Source: Rhizophagus irregularis
Taxonomy: Eukaryota; Glomeromycota; Glomeromycetes; Glomerales; Glomeraceae
NCBI RefSeq assembly: GCF_026210795.1
Contig: NC_089449.1
Location: forward strand, 1,612,001-1,676,000
DNA: 64,000 nt
Direction of reading: 5' to 3'
The notes under the pieces: generated by a model
What the model was told of the DNA's origin: nothing
Databases searched by the model: none
What the model saw: only the letters and a program-made list of their open reading frames with translations
Made by a program: the position numbers and the translations under genes
Part shown: positions 1 through 10,030 of the stretch, piece by piece
Position numbering within the stretch: position 1 is the stretch's first letter
How the letters are laid out: every line of letters starts with the position of its first letter

Positions 1-818
1 TCCTCCTTATCAACCGATATTTTCGAATCATAAAAATCAGAAGGCAATTTACTTGTCATTTCTGATTCATCCTCCTCCTCATCGACTGATATTTTCGTAT
101 CAAAAAAATCAGAAGGCAATTTGTTTGTTATTGTTGCTTCCTCATCAACTGATATTTTCGAATCAAAGAAATCAGGCGGTATTGTTGAAGTCTGAGGTAT
201 AGACTGCTCAGTGGTTAATGAATCATCATTATATTTTACTCTTTTAACTCTAGCTTGCTCTAAAACTTTTTCTTCACTCTCTTCTTCAGAATCATTTTCT
301 TCCTCTTCTTCATCTTCATAACCAATTAACTTTTTTATACTATTGTCGGTATCAATATTAGAAGGAACATTTCCTTTAGATATTGTTACTTTTCCTTCAA
401 CCCCTACAGACCTTTTCTTATCATTTATAGTGGTTGATTCCTGTTCAAAATTAAAACTCGATTCTTTTTTCAAGATCGATTTTGGTTTAAAATTGCTCGT
501 TGTTGGTGATTTTGATTTTATTAAAGATGCCGCTCTGTTGACATCGCCACTACTGGATTCTGTCTTTAAAGCTTTTTCTTTTAACTCTCTAATTTTTTTC
601 AAAGTTTCTTTATGAGATATGCTTGCAAGGTGAGAATTCCAAGAAGATTCGTTTTTTATGATTACATTACAAACTATACAAGTGAGTTTATGATTAGCAT
701 CATATTTGGCGTAAGAATGAACTATTTTAGAGGAAGATGCTGTTTCTTGTTGTTGTTGACGCTGTTGTTTTGTGGCGGAAAGAAGACGTCTTAGTTCTTT
801 AGTTTTTTGTGTTGACAT
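1..818 (-). CDS. ZNF830-like zinc-finger splicing factor (5' part, runs off the left edge)
   Basis: The minus strand is open from an ATG at 818 to the window edge, giving about 272 residues without a stop. Residues 47, 50, 63 and 69 form a C-x2-C-x12-H-x5-H finger of the U1/matrin type (CIVC...HLASISH). A Q-rich, basic N-terminus precedes it and a K/E-rich region with an acidic block follows. Farther on, LPSDFFD-type motifs appear three times, each followed by KISVDEE-like residues. ZNF830 (CCDC16) has the same finger position and a DFFD motif, and is a spliceosome-associated nuclear protein linked to DNA-damage tolerance. The finger and the motif are seen; the family assignment is by recall. 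The C-terminal coiled coil expected for the family would lie outside the window. The start is set by the first ATG, which faces a divergent gene 183 bp away. Confidence 0.72.
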   Translation of the reverse strand, partial: MSTQKTKELRRLLSATKQQRQQQQETASSSKIVHSYAKYDANHKLTCIVCNVIIKNESSWNSHLASISHKETLKKIRELKEKALKTESSSGDVNRAASLIKSKSPTTSNFKPKSILKKESSFNFEQESTTINDKKRSVGVEGKVTISKGNVPSNIDTDNSIKKLIGYEDEEEEENDSEEESEEKVLEQARVKRVKYNDDSLTTEQSIPQTSTIPPDFFDSKISVDEEATITNKLPSDFFDTKISVDEEEDESEMTSKLPSDFYDSKISVDKE

Positions 819-1000
819 TTTAAACGTAAAATTTTAAACGTTAGTATTTTCCTATCGTAACCACCAAAAAAAATCATAAATCACGTGAACTCCACTTCTC
901 TGTTGTCACCCGTTATTTGTCACCTAAACCTGTCGCACATTTCGGACGTGCAATTGTGAAATAGATAAACGCGTTTTTTCAGTTTTCTTTTCAGATAGAG
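819..1000. promoter_or_regulatory. Divergent promoter with a TCACGTGA palindrome
   Basis: This 182-bp gap separates the ATG of the minus-strand ZNF830-like gene from the ATG of the plus-strand gene at 1001, so it must serve both. It contains TCACGTGA at 881-888 (E-box type palindrome) and ACGCGT near 969. Which factor binds is not known; bHLH proteins recognise CACGTG cores. Confidence 0.45.
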
Positions 1001-2915
1001 ATGGAAATTCAAGATATTGACGAGCTTTTAGACGAAGCGTTTCCGAATGTAAGTACTAGGAGCTCTTTTTTTTTGCGAGCTTATAAGCCGTTAAGCGCGA
1101 TAGCAGTCTAGTCAATAAGTTTACTACCATAACCCATTGTGTAAGGCCACATAGTCGCATCGGCCTTTCTCAGATTACAATTTACAATGTACTCGGAAGG
1201 TTCTCGACTCACACAAACATTTACTAAGACATATATTTATATGTACCGGCTAGATAAAAGAAAATGAAAAACCCCACATCAAATGGTTGTTGCAATCTTT
1301 TAACCCAGTACCTCTCGAGTTTTACCGATATTTGAACCGTAAAACGAAATATATCGCTACCAACGCCTTTACTCATGCGCTTAGATGTCAGATGTTATTA
1401 GCGAAGAGAGGGTGGGAATGCTTAGAAAATCCAGCAACAATGGAAGGTGAGAACATGAGTGTTTGTACTTAATTTCTTTTGATATGCATTCTTATTTAAT
1501 GTAGGGTGATGTTTTCAAAAATGATTGGAATAAGTATTTGCGGAAAGATCAGCACATATGTCTATCAAAGCGTGTTATAATGTTCAAAGAAGCTACAACT
1601 ATGAAGTTTCCGCATATTCTACACGAGTAAGTATCTTCTCATGATATTATTGAGTTTAATTATTAATGTTTTGTCATTGATTGATCAGAAACGAAAGCAC
1701 AATAGCCCATCAACACCCAATAAGCCGGTTATCCGTCCGGAAGTAGATCAAAAATACCCACAGATTTCATTTTCAAAAAAACTCAAAGTTGCTTTTAAAG
1801 AACTCGATGATGAAAACCCAAGAAATTCAGGAGAAAAGTAGTGATCAGAATGTTCTGAATACGGTCGACGTTGTAGATTGGCGTAAATGGCTGGAGAAAA
1901 TTCTCGAGGTTGGTAAAATATCTACTCATGAGAAGTAACTGCCAAACGAGACTTATTTTTCTATTGTCTACAGTTCCCAATAGAGGAAACCAGAACACAA
2001 ATTTTAAATCCATACAGTCAAACCTTTATATAACGATATGTCGGGACATATATGAAATTTTTAGAAAATATCGTTATATCAAAGTTATACCGATATTTAT
2101 ATGTCCTCACATATAGTGGGAAAATAAAATTTTATCGGTATATCAAGTTTTTAATAGTATATCGGTATATCGAATATCGGTATATCGAGGTTAGACTGTA
2201 TACGGCAAAAAATAAATTCGAAGATACTATGATTAGATACATCGGAAAAGTTCTGATGGACTTGTAAATTCTGACGGATTTTTAAATTGTCTTATAGCAT
2301 TTACAAATAATAACATCAACTAACAAAATATCTCCTCTCTTTACCTTCCTCCAAGCGACCTTTACAAATAAAATACTGTTCCACTGGTAAGCAGACGTTT
2401 TTTTTTTGGAAATTTCACAACTTATAAAATCTAATTATTTATGGATTCAAACCTATAGGATTGAACATCACGAACGTCTTTTCACGGAAAACAACAGCTC
2501 TAACAAAGGAAGAATGAAAGCGGACATCGTAGGAGTCCGTTTATCAGACAACCGACAGGTCGTGTTTTTAAAAATGAGTGGTGCTCCCACTGACTTTTTG
2601 AATGTCCATACTATGGGAGACACATATAAGAAAGTTCAGGAAAGAGTTGATTCATTGAACTCTGTACTCCTTAATTTTTTGAATTATGATGTCAGATACG
2701 CGAAAAAAATACTATCCAAGGGATCAGTGAGTATTATTTTTTTTTTGATTGACTATTACTTCAAAATCGTTGATATTCCTTTTTTCGACTTTTATGTCAT
2801 AGGAGATCGCCTTACACTCAGATCTATTTTTTTAAGAGGGAAGGACGATTATGCCGACGAAGAAGAATTTTCTGCGGTCTTTCCGCTTAGCTGGGAATTC
2901 CTTCTTGGTTTTTAA
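1001..2915 (+). pseudogene. Damaged member of a lineage-expanded family with a nuclease-like C-terminal domain
   Basis: Pieces of a multi-exon gene are clear. Exon 1 starts at the ATG at 1001 and ends at a GTAAGT at 1049. A second exon starts near 1254 (FYRYLNRKTKYIATN), with more near 1505-1626 and 1689-1910 (WRKWLEKILE). The C-terminal exons are 2459-2728 and 2804-2915, joined by a GT-AG intron; they read KADIVGV...FLKMSGAP...VQERVDSLNSVLLNFLNYD and end at 2915. The phases between the middle exons do not agree, and a MITE sits inside at 2015-2198, so the copy is probably dead. The C-terminal block matches in layout the KIDAII...LEVSGSP...ILNYI block of the gene at 53300-56344. I recall this family as abundant in Rhizophagus; a PD-(D/E)XK-like fold is only a guess from the D...E/S spacing. 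Confidence 0.5.
2015..2198. mobile_element. MITE, pogo/mariner-like, TA target duplication
   Basis: The left end CAGTCAAACCTTTATATA is matched as an inverted repeat by the right end TATATCGAGGTTAGACTG. TA dinucleotides flank both sides (2013-2014 and 2199-2200). The interior consists of repeats of TATCGGTATATCG. At 184 bp it carries no gene. The ends resemble those of Tigger/pogo-type elements, which also duplicate TA. It lies inside the damaged family gene at 1001-2915. Confidence 0.75.
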
Positions 2916-3453
2916 TCTAATGAAGTTTGTGATACGATCTATTTTAGAGTATCCTAACGTCATCAAAGAATTATTCCATTCGGCACTGTATTTCATGTGT
3001 TACTGACAAAATATAACAAAATATAACCTATACAACATCCACAGCATAATAATAAACTATTTTAAAATCTAGATAGTTCATAATAAATTTATATATTTGT
3101 ATGCGTTTATTTTAATTGTGCCACGGTATACATTTATAATGAAGTCCTGCAAATAAAATGAACATGTTTATACATAGTTATTATACGCATGCATAACACA
3201 TCACACATTAAAAAAATAAAGCCGAATTGTGAGTGAAGCTTTGTTAATATCCCGCCTATACTTACAAAACCGCGGTTTTATCTCGGTTAAGATAAATATT
3301 ATGAAGAAGACTAAAGTCATCCAATTTATATTTTTATTTGTATGGTGCGGCATTTTCATATTAATAAAGGTTCAGACACAAATTCCACTTTGAATTAAGT
3401 AAGTTAGTACAAATTGTCATTTGTATACTGCAATATTCAGTGTGGAGTATAAG
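2916..3453. other. Non-coding gap, 2916-3453
   Basis: AT-rich DNA between the family gene and the fragment on the other strand. I see no gene. A TCACGTGA palindrome lies at 3454-3461, just inside the end of the neighbouring fragment. Confidence 0.5.
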
Positions 3454-3930
3454 TCACGTGACCAAAATGCTTCTAATTTGTGTAGTGAGCTTCGAAATGG
3501 CATTTGCACTATATGATATAACCCGTTTAATCTTATCCACTCCAATTTTCCGGAACAACTTATAAATCTTCACAGCCCTTTGAGTTTTTTTACGCAAAGT
3601 ATCCTTAGTAAACCCGTCAGGGAGATGCTCCATTGTATCATCATACATTTGATTTCTTGCTGATTGATCACTAACTCCTTCTAAGCGTCTCAACTCTCTC
3701 TTCATACGCCTTCCTATAATAATACAACACGAAATTTCTTCTTGAATTGCTTTCGTAGCACGTGTCTCTGCTCTATAAGCTTTTTGGAATAGGCGGGCTA
3801 AAGTCTTTGGCATTGAAGCTTCTCAACCACTTCATTATTTTCAATAGATTCTTCCCTAACAGGCGTAGATAATTCTTGCAATAAGCCCTGCAAGATATTG
3901 TGCACACGGTTATTATTTCCAGAGGTAACT
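3454..3930 (-). pseudogene. Fragment of the lineage-expanded LRKKT-domain family
   Basis: An open frame of 119 codons (3454-3813) reads ...DTLRKKTQRAVKIYKLFRKIGVDKIKRVISYSANAISKLT.... The same block occurs in the gene at 57144-58797 (DNLRKKTLRARKHLTLF...GVDKIKLVSYSATEISKLT). Upstream, to about 3930, a second frame carries a plausible extension (NILQGLLQELSTP), so the gene is frameshifted and only a piece is left. I know this domain only as a repeated one in Rhizophagus proteins, with no established function. The C-terminal zinc segment found in the other copy is missing. Confidence 0.6.
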
Positions 3931-4359
3931 CAATCATTTTGTAATTTAAATTGGGTATTACTAAATCTCACCAGTAGTAATAAACTGGTACTTGTCATCA
4001 CAAAAATTACAATTTAGCCTAATTTTGGCCAGAGCTAAAAATACTGATTCAAAAGATTTGAAATTTTGTCAAAAAAAACTTTTTAGTAAAGTGAAAAAAT
4101 CAAAAAAATCAAAATTTTGCATTTTTCTTAAAAATTATCTGAAAAACAGCCTTTTTGACTTTAGACAAATTAGACAAATCTCTTCTTGTAAATTTACATA
4201 AAGCAATAACTGTTTAATATGTGTAGTTGATTATTTAATTTAATATTAATCTGAAAATATAAAACATGTATTAATTAGGTCGCACAATAAACCCGACCAA
4301 AAATCCGAACAACTATCGAAAAAATGGAAACTACCACGAGTTTGTACTAGTTAATTGTG

Positions 4360-4484
4360 ACATAAAGACGACGCGAATTGGTTCAACTCGCGTTGTCATT
4401 AAAATAAATAGTTTAATAGTTTGGTTGAAACATTTATTGTCTTTTAACTTCTACTAACAATAGTACTATAGTAATACTCTCGAA
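4360..4484 (+). promoter_or_regulatory. POLD3 upstream region with an inverted ACGCGA pair
   Basis: ACGCGA at 4371-4376 and TCGCGT at 4388-4393 form an inverted pair 92-114 bp before the POLD3 start codon. ACGCG is the core of the fungal MBF (MCB) element that drives G1/S replication genes, so cell-cycle control is a reasonable inference. No binding data are available here. The rest of 3931-4484 shows no gene. Confidence 0.4.
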
Positions 4485-5933
4485 ATGACAGCTACGGAAC
4501 AACTTGTGATAGTTGAACAGCTAGTATTACAAGAACGTAAAATTGTCACTTACGGGTGGTTGAGCAAATACCTCAACATTCACGCTAACAAAGCAAAACA
4601 ACTACTTTATGAGTTTATTTCTGAATACAAACCTTCTAAGGAAAATAATGTTCATGCTATCTATTGTATTTGTGGTCTTACCGCAGATAATAAACAACAT
4701 ACCGTAACCTTAGTAACTCAGGAAAAGTTAGAAGCAGCACGAAAAGGGTTCACTCGCTTGACAAGCTTGCACGTTTACAGCGTACAACCAGTGTGTCCCA
4801 CTGAAGCTGAGCTAATCAAGGCAGGACGAGAACCTATCGATAAAGTTGCTAATGAACCTGTCTTAAACACAAATAAAGACGCGACAACTGTCACTTCAAC
4901 CTTAGTTTCACAATCCATTGATGTTAAAGAGTCTCCTAAGCCTGAAAAAGTAGATGAAAAGAAGCTAGCAAAAAGCAAATCAACATCCTCGGAGAAATCA
5001 ACGCCGATTACTGTGGCAATTAAAAACACGGTTTCACAAGCAAGTGATAAAACTTCCGATATTGATTCAGTTTCGAATAAGACTGCTCCTCAGGATGAAT
5101 CAGAAGCTTCAAATAAAAAGGAAAAGAAAAGAAAGAGCATTGAAGTTGAAAGTAATCATAGTGAAGATTTTGGTGGATCAAAAGAAGAGCAAACGAATAA
5201 AAAATCCAAAAAACAAACTACCGCCAAACAAAAAGATGATAAAACTAGCGATATCACTTCACTTTTGAATAAAGCTGCTTCCCACAAAGAGTTAAAGGCT
5301 TCAAATAAAAAATCAAAAAAGAGAAAAAGCGATGAAGCTATTGATTTCGAGATTTCGGAAGAAGGGAAAGCAGCGAACAAACAGAAGAACGATAAGGAAT
5401 CTCTTCAAAGTGATGATAATTCCCAAAATAAAGTAACGACAAAAAATAAAGTCGTGAAGAAAAGGAAAAGCTATAAGGTTGCAGATGATCTTAATCAACA
5501 AGTCGAAGCTTCAAAAATTGTCGAGCGAAAAAATGGTATTGCCTCACTCTTAAATAGAGTTGATAAGACAGAACAACAATTAGAAATTAGTGACAAACTA
5601 GATAACTTAGATATCAACAATGACAAGAAAGACCAGTCACAAGGTAAACTATCGGTTGCATTAGTACAAAATACTCCTTTAACGGCCCAACAAAAGAAAA
5701 GAGGAAGACGTCAGATATTGAAGTCTAGATCATATGTGAATGAAAGAGGATATACCGTACACGAAAATTATCACGAATGGGAGTCATTTTCAGAAGACGA
5801 ATTAGTTTCTGAAAAAAAGCCACAAAAAGTAATCAAGGCAGAAGAACCCAACATCACTGCTAAACGTGGTAAAAAGAAAAAGGGAGACAACGGTTCACAA
5901 AAGAGCTTGTTAAACTTTTTTGGAAGAAAATGA
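4485..5933 (+). CDS. POLD3: DNA polymerase delta subunit 3 (p66/Cdc27-like)
   Basis: A single exon of 482 codons. The N-terminus (EQLVLQERKIVTYGWLSKYL...HANKAKQLLYEF) is the domain that binds the B-subunit POLD2. It is followed by a long, charged, low-complexity linker rich in K, S and E with three repeats of the type SNKKxKKRKS. Near the C-terminus, ILKSRSYVNERGYTVHE resembles the conserved VLKSKTY segment of animal POLD3. The protein ends in a PCNA-binding PIP box, Q472-KSLLNFF-479, then GRK. It acts in the nucleus as the subunit that tethers Pol delta to PCNA, in replication and break-induced repair. Length fits the family (human 466). The first ATG agrees with the start of the conserved domain. 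Confidence 0.93.
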   Translation: MTATEQLVIVEQLVLQERKIVTYGWLSKYLNIHANKAKQLLYEFISEYKPSKENNVHAIYCICGLTADNKQHTVTLVTQEKLEAARKGFTRLTSLHVYSVQPVCPTEAELIKAGREPIDKVANEPVLNTNKDATTVTSTLVSQSIDVKESPKPEKVDEKKLAKSKSTSSEKSTPITVAIKNTVSQASDKTSDIDSVSNKTAPQDESEASNKKEKKRKSIEVESNHSEDFGGSKEEQTNKKSKKQTTAKQKDDKTSDITSLLNKAASHKELKASNKKSKKRKSDEAIDFEISEEGKAANKQKNDKESLQSDDNSQNKVTTKNKVVKKRKSYKVADDLNQQVEASKIVERKNGIASLLNRVDKTEQQLEISDKLDNLDINNDKKDQSQGKLSVALVQNTPLTAQQKKRGRRQILKSRSYVNERGYTVHENYHEWESFSEDELVSEKKPQKVIKAEEPNITAKRGKKKKGDNGSQKSLLNFFGRK

Positions 5934-6276
5934 TCAAACACTTCGTTTAATAATATTTCTTTTATTATTTAGATAGTAGAATTCATTTATATATGCTGTA
6001 ATTTGTAATATTTTTTATTTTATCAAACCAAAGATGAAAAATCTGATTTCAATGAATACAAATATAAATTTAATCAATCCTTGTTGTGCGAGAAGTTACA
6101 TTCATTACATTCACCGATTAAGCGATATAAACAAAGTTTTAAAATACGTTAACAACTGTATTTACGCGTGCTAAAATCGCGTGACTTACAATCTGACCTA
6201 AACACGTGATTTATCATTTCATGTAACCTGTTGATCAATTGAAAATTTTTTCTAACATTTCTCATTACTTAACGCC
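5934..6276. other. Short intergenic region before the NUP96-like gene
   Basis: It holds the POLD3 3' end and the promoter of the next gene. CG-containing motifs are seen (ACGCGT near 6164, ACACGTGA near 6203). No gene is visible. Confidence 0.5.
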
Positions 6277-7836
6277 ATGACCGAGTTGCGAAGGATGAGA
6301 GATAACCTTCAGAGCCTCAAAGGGGCATTTTCAGATCTCAATGAGGCCGATTCGAATGCATTATACGATAATAATATTTCTGTGAATCTCGAAGAAATTC
6401 AAGATACTCCTTCTATGAAAAGATCGTTTCGAGTAAGCTGGGGACCTAATGGAACATATGTTTATCGTTCTAAAAAAAACTTACGTCCTATTTATACATC
6501 TTATATTGCACGAACTACACCATTAAGAATAGCTAAAGCATCGCAAAGGGATATTGTTAGATTCCGTAAAGTTTTAATTGTATCCGAAGATGATGTTAAC
6601 ATTAAAGAACGTATTAGTAAATCATTGGAATTAATTTTTGAACATTCAACATTTGGACAAGAAGATGATACTCCCTACGTTATACCAGCGAGCTTAAGTT
6701 TCATGGATTTCATATCAGTCTTTGATACTAAGACAATTGATGAACATGAAAATTTAACTTGGAAATTATGTCATGCTTTATGGGATGACCTTCAAATCCC
6801 AAGCGAACATTATGATTCTATGAGTCTTGATAAGGTGACAAGAGATTGTAGAAAGGCTAGAATATCAAAATGGTTTCAAATAACCAATGAATTAAAAATG
6901 CCAGATCATCTAAAATTGTCCGGCTACAGCAATGACGATACGGATTTGATTTTTGCACATTTAACCAGCAAACAAATTTCAAAAGCGGTATTAATAGCAA
7001 TTAAAAATCGGGAATTTCATCTGGCATCATTGATATCACAATTGTATGGTAATGATTATGTCAAAGAGTGTATGAAACAACAAATTGATCATTGGAAAGA
7101 TACTCAAATTGATAAGCTTATTTCACTGAATCATCTAAAGTTATATGAATTATTATCTGGAAATGTCTTTGCAACAACAAAAGGTTTAGATTGGAGGACA
7201 ACTATTAGTATGCAAATGTGGTATGGTTGTAGGCTTGATGATTCATTTGATGAAGCTCTGAATATATATGATGAAGCTAGAACAGACTCTGAAGAAATTT
7301 CAAATCCTTTTGTATGGTATAATCATGTTAATGGTAATGATCATTGGAAATATCTAGATACTAATAAACAGACCTTTGATCTTCATTACCATCTTATGAA
7401 ACTTTCAACTGATCCCACTCATTCTCTTGAGGAAGCTTTACACCCTCGAACGAATCATGTTGCTCCACTTGATTATCGTATTACTTGGCTTTTGCATTAT
7501 ATGATAGCTCGTATTTTAAATATACGAGACTTTATTGATAATGAAGTCATGGTTGATCAAATCTCTTTAAAGTTTATATTTGAACTGGAAACTTTGGGTA
7601 TTTGGCAATGGGCTGTTTTTATTGCCATGTTCATTAATGATCCAAATGTTCGTAAATTTATGCTCTGTGAATTATTGAATAGATATGTGCATCAAATTCC
7701 AAAAGAAAAGGCGGAAAGCTTTCAAAATTTTGCAATCAAAAAAATGCAGCTTAAAGAGGAATGGTTATTCGGGTCTCAGGAAATGTTTTCAAAATATAAA
7801 GAAATACCTGGTCGAAAGCGGAAATTTGGTTATTAA
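6277..7836 (+). CDS. Nup96/Nup145C-like nucleoporin, stand-alone and shortened
   Basis: A single exon of 519 codons. Residues from about 49 read SFRVSWGPNGTYVY, the signature that opens the Nup96 helical domain. Later segments also follow human NUP96 in order: LTWKLCHALWDDL, GLDWRTTISMQMWYGC...SFDEALNIYDEA, LDYRITWLLHYM, LETLGIWQWAVFIAMF. Nup96 is a Y-complex scaffold component of the nuclear pore. In most eukaryotes it is made as a NUP98-NUP96 precursor that cleaves itself. Here no NUP98 GLFG region or autoproteolytic HFS site is present, and an in-frame TAA lies 24 bp before the ATG, so this reading frame is not the tail of a fusion unless spliced. It also stops about 200 residues before the human C-terminus. 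It could be a dedicated Nup145C gene or a truncated paralogue. Confidence 0.85.
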   Translation: MTELRRMRDNLQSLKGAFSDLNEADSNALYDNNISVNLEEIQDTPSMKRSFRVSWGPNGTYVYRSKKNLRPIYTSYIARTTPLRIAKASQRDIVRFRKVLIVSEDDVNIKERISKSLELIFEHSTFGQEDDTPYVIPASLSFMDFISVFDTKTIDEHENLTWKLCHALWDDLQIPSEHYDSMSLDKVTRDCRKARISKWFQITNELKMPDHLKLSGYSNDDTDLIFAHLTSKQISKAVLIAIKNREFHLASLISQLYGNDYVKECMKQQIDHWKDTQIDKLISLNHLKLYELLSGNVFATTKGLDWRTTISMQMWYGCRLDDSFDEALNIYDEARTDSEEISNPFVWYNHVNGNDHWKYLDTNKQTFDLHYHLMKLSTDPTHSLEEALHPRTNHVAPLDYRITWLLHYMIARILNIRDFIDNEVMVDQISLKFIFELETLGIWQWAVFIAMFINDPNVRKFMLCELLNRYVHQIPKEKAESFQNFAIKKMQLKEEWLFGSQEMFSKYKEIPGRKRKFGY

Positions 7837-10030
7837 AATTTATTAAAATATGTGTATATTTTTAGGGGTAACCAAATCTTATTACATTATGATCGCAGAT
7901 GTTACAAAGTATAGACCTTTTCATTATAATTAGTTTATAACTGATACCTCATTATAATCCTTTTATCTTTTCAATATATAGAATTATAAATATAGAAAGC
8001 TTTAAAAAAAAAAATACCATTGTAATTAATAATTCATTTAATAAATTTTATATATATAAATTCAGCAGATTTTTATTTTTATAATATTGGAAATTTCTTA
8101 TCTATGAATATATAAATAATTATGTGCAGTGATGGAAAATTGGATCTGTGCATTTGACTCAGAGTGCATGCGATTGAAAGTTGATAGGTTCATAATGGCG
8201 CGCTTACTATTATTTTTCTTTTACTGTATATATAAAAAGCGAATACGACCTCATAAGTTGTGCACTAAACTTTTATGAATAATATGCGCTCTGCACATAC
8301 ACTGTGTATAAGAATAATCTGAATTTCAACACTTATTACATGTCTAATTAATTGAATTAATTTGAAATAGAAACGTATTCGTTTAACATCCAGTATTCCA
8401 ATTTAGACAAATGGGTTTAACTAAAATCTATCACGTGAAATTAGATTAATTTGGTGTAACATTTGTCTTGGAAAAATTCGCGTTTTTTTTTTAAAGAACG
8501 AATTACATTACTAACATAATAATTTTAATATACTTAAAATAATAAATATATTTTGTGCTTAACAATTTAAAATTAAAGGTTCATTTATATATTTATATCA
8601 TTAATTTTTTTTTTTTTCAAAAACGAAAGAAAATTAACAAAAACTTTTAACTGCAATGAAAAATAATTTTAATATATTTACGATAAAAATATCACCAGAA
8701 TTACAATATATAAATAACTTTGGCTAGCATTTTCACGTGATAATAAAGATAAGGATAAAACGCGTAACATAAAAATCTCATGATGGAAATAATAATTGAC
8801 CTATATAGTTAATACTAAAATCAATATAAAATTAAAAAAAGTTAAAATCGTAAAACAATATAATTATGCAATTTTTAAAGAATAAAATTTTACATTTATT
8901 ACAAAATAGGATATATTGACTTTAAGATTTCTTTATTTGTTTGTTATTTTTTTTAATATATTTATTGTTACCTGGTAAATCATGAAAAAAAAAGAAAAAA
9001 AAAACTTTATTGGGATTTATAATACGATCAAATAACGATCATAACGATCGTAACTTTTTAATTTGGTAAAAAGGCACGATTACTTATGTTATTTATCCAT
9101 TTGGTATGTTGGCGGCTTTAAAATATTCGATTTTTCCTTCCGCAGTAAATTCAAATAAAAGAAAGTTTTTTAAAAAAAACGCGTCTTTTATTATATACGG
9201 TACCAAAAACATAATTGAATTAGGATAATTTTTATTTTAATAGAATTGAAATTTTTTTACATATTATATTTATTCTATATAGAAAAATAATAATTGAAAG
9301 AATTAAAACTGAATAGAAATAAACCTTATGGTATATAAATTTTTTTTTTTTTTTTTTTTAGAGGAGAGAGGAAAAAAAAGAAATTAGATTATATTTAACA
9401 AAGAGAAAAAAAAAGGTAAAAAAAAAAGTATATATATATATATACAGTTATATACAGTATATACATAAAATATATATATAAAAAAAAAAATATTTTTTTT
9501 TAATCCTATATTTCCTATATATGTTTTTATTTTGGTTTTTTTTTTTGGAATTTTTTTTTGTTTTTTTTTTCGTTTTTTTCTTCTTTTTTTTTTTCGGGAT
9601 ATATTAATAATATATACAAATATAAATGGTGTTATAAAAATATTTAAAGAGAAAAAAAAGAAAAAAGAAAAAATATGAAATATTTAAGAAAAAAGAAAAA
9701 GAAAAAAAAGGCTTATATATTTTTTTTAAACATAGGGAAAGATTATTCAAAAAAAGTAAATCTCTAATTATATCTAATATTTAATATTATTTTGTATGTT
9801 AGAACGAGCTATTAGTAAGGTATATTATTTATTTGATAAAATAACATTAAACATAAATTTTTTTTTTTTTAAATCGTAAAAATTTCCTTAAAAAAAATTA
9901 GTTGTTTTTTTTCTTTGAAAAACTTGATTTTTTTACCAGTTTTTTTTAAAAAAAACTGCAAAATTAATTGTAGCCTGTCATCACGATCAAAAATAAAAGA
10001 AGTGTGACGAAGCATAAATGAATCGTAAAA
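7837..10030. other. AT-rich convergent intergenic region
   Basis: This 2.2-kb stretch lies between the 3' ends of the NUP96-like gene (+) and the bZIP gene (-). It contains long T and A runs (9340-9720), TA microsatellite tracts near 9430, and two TCACGTGA palindromes (8431-8438 and 8733-8740). I see no supported gene. Part may be 3' untranslated sequence. Confidence 0.5.

Noticed and set aside
3992-4201. 69-codon frame upstream of POLD3
   Set aside because: K/S/F-rich low complexity without a conserved motif; most likely chance.
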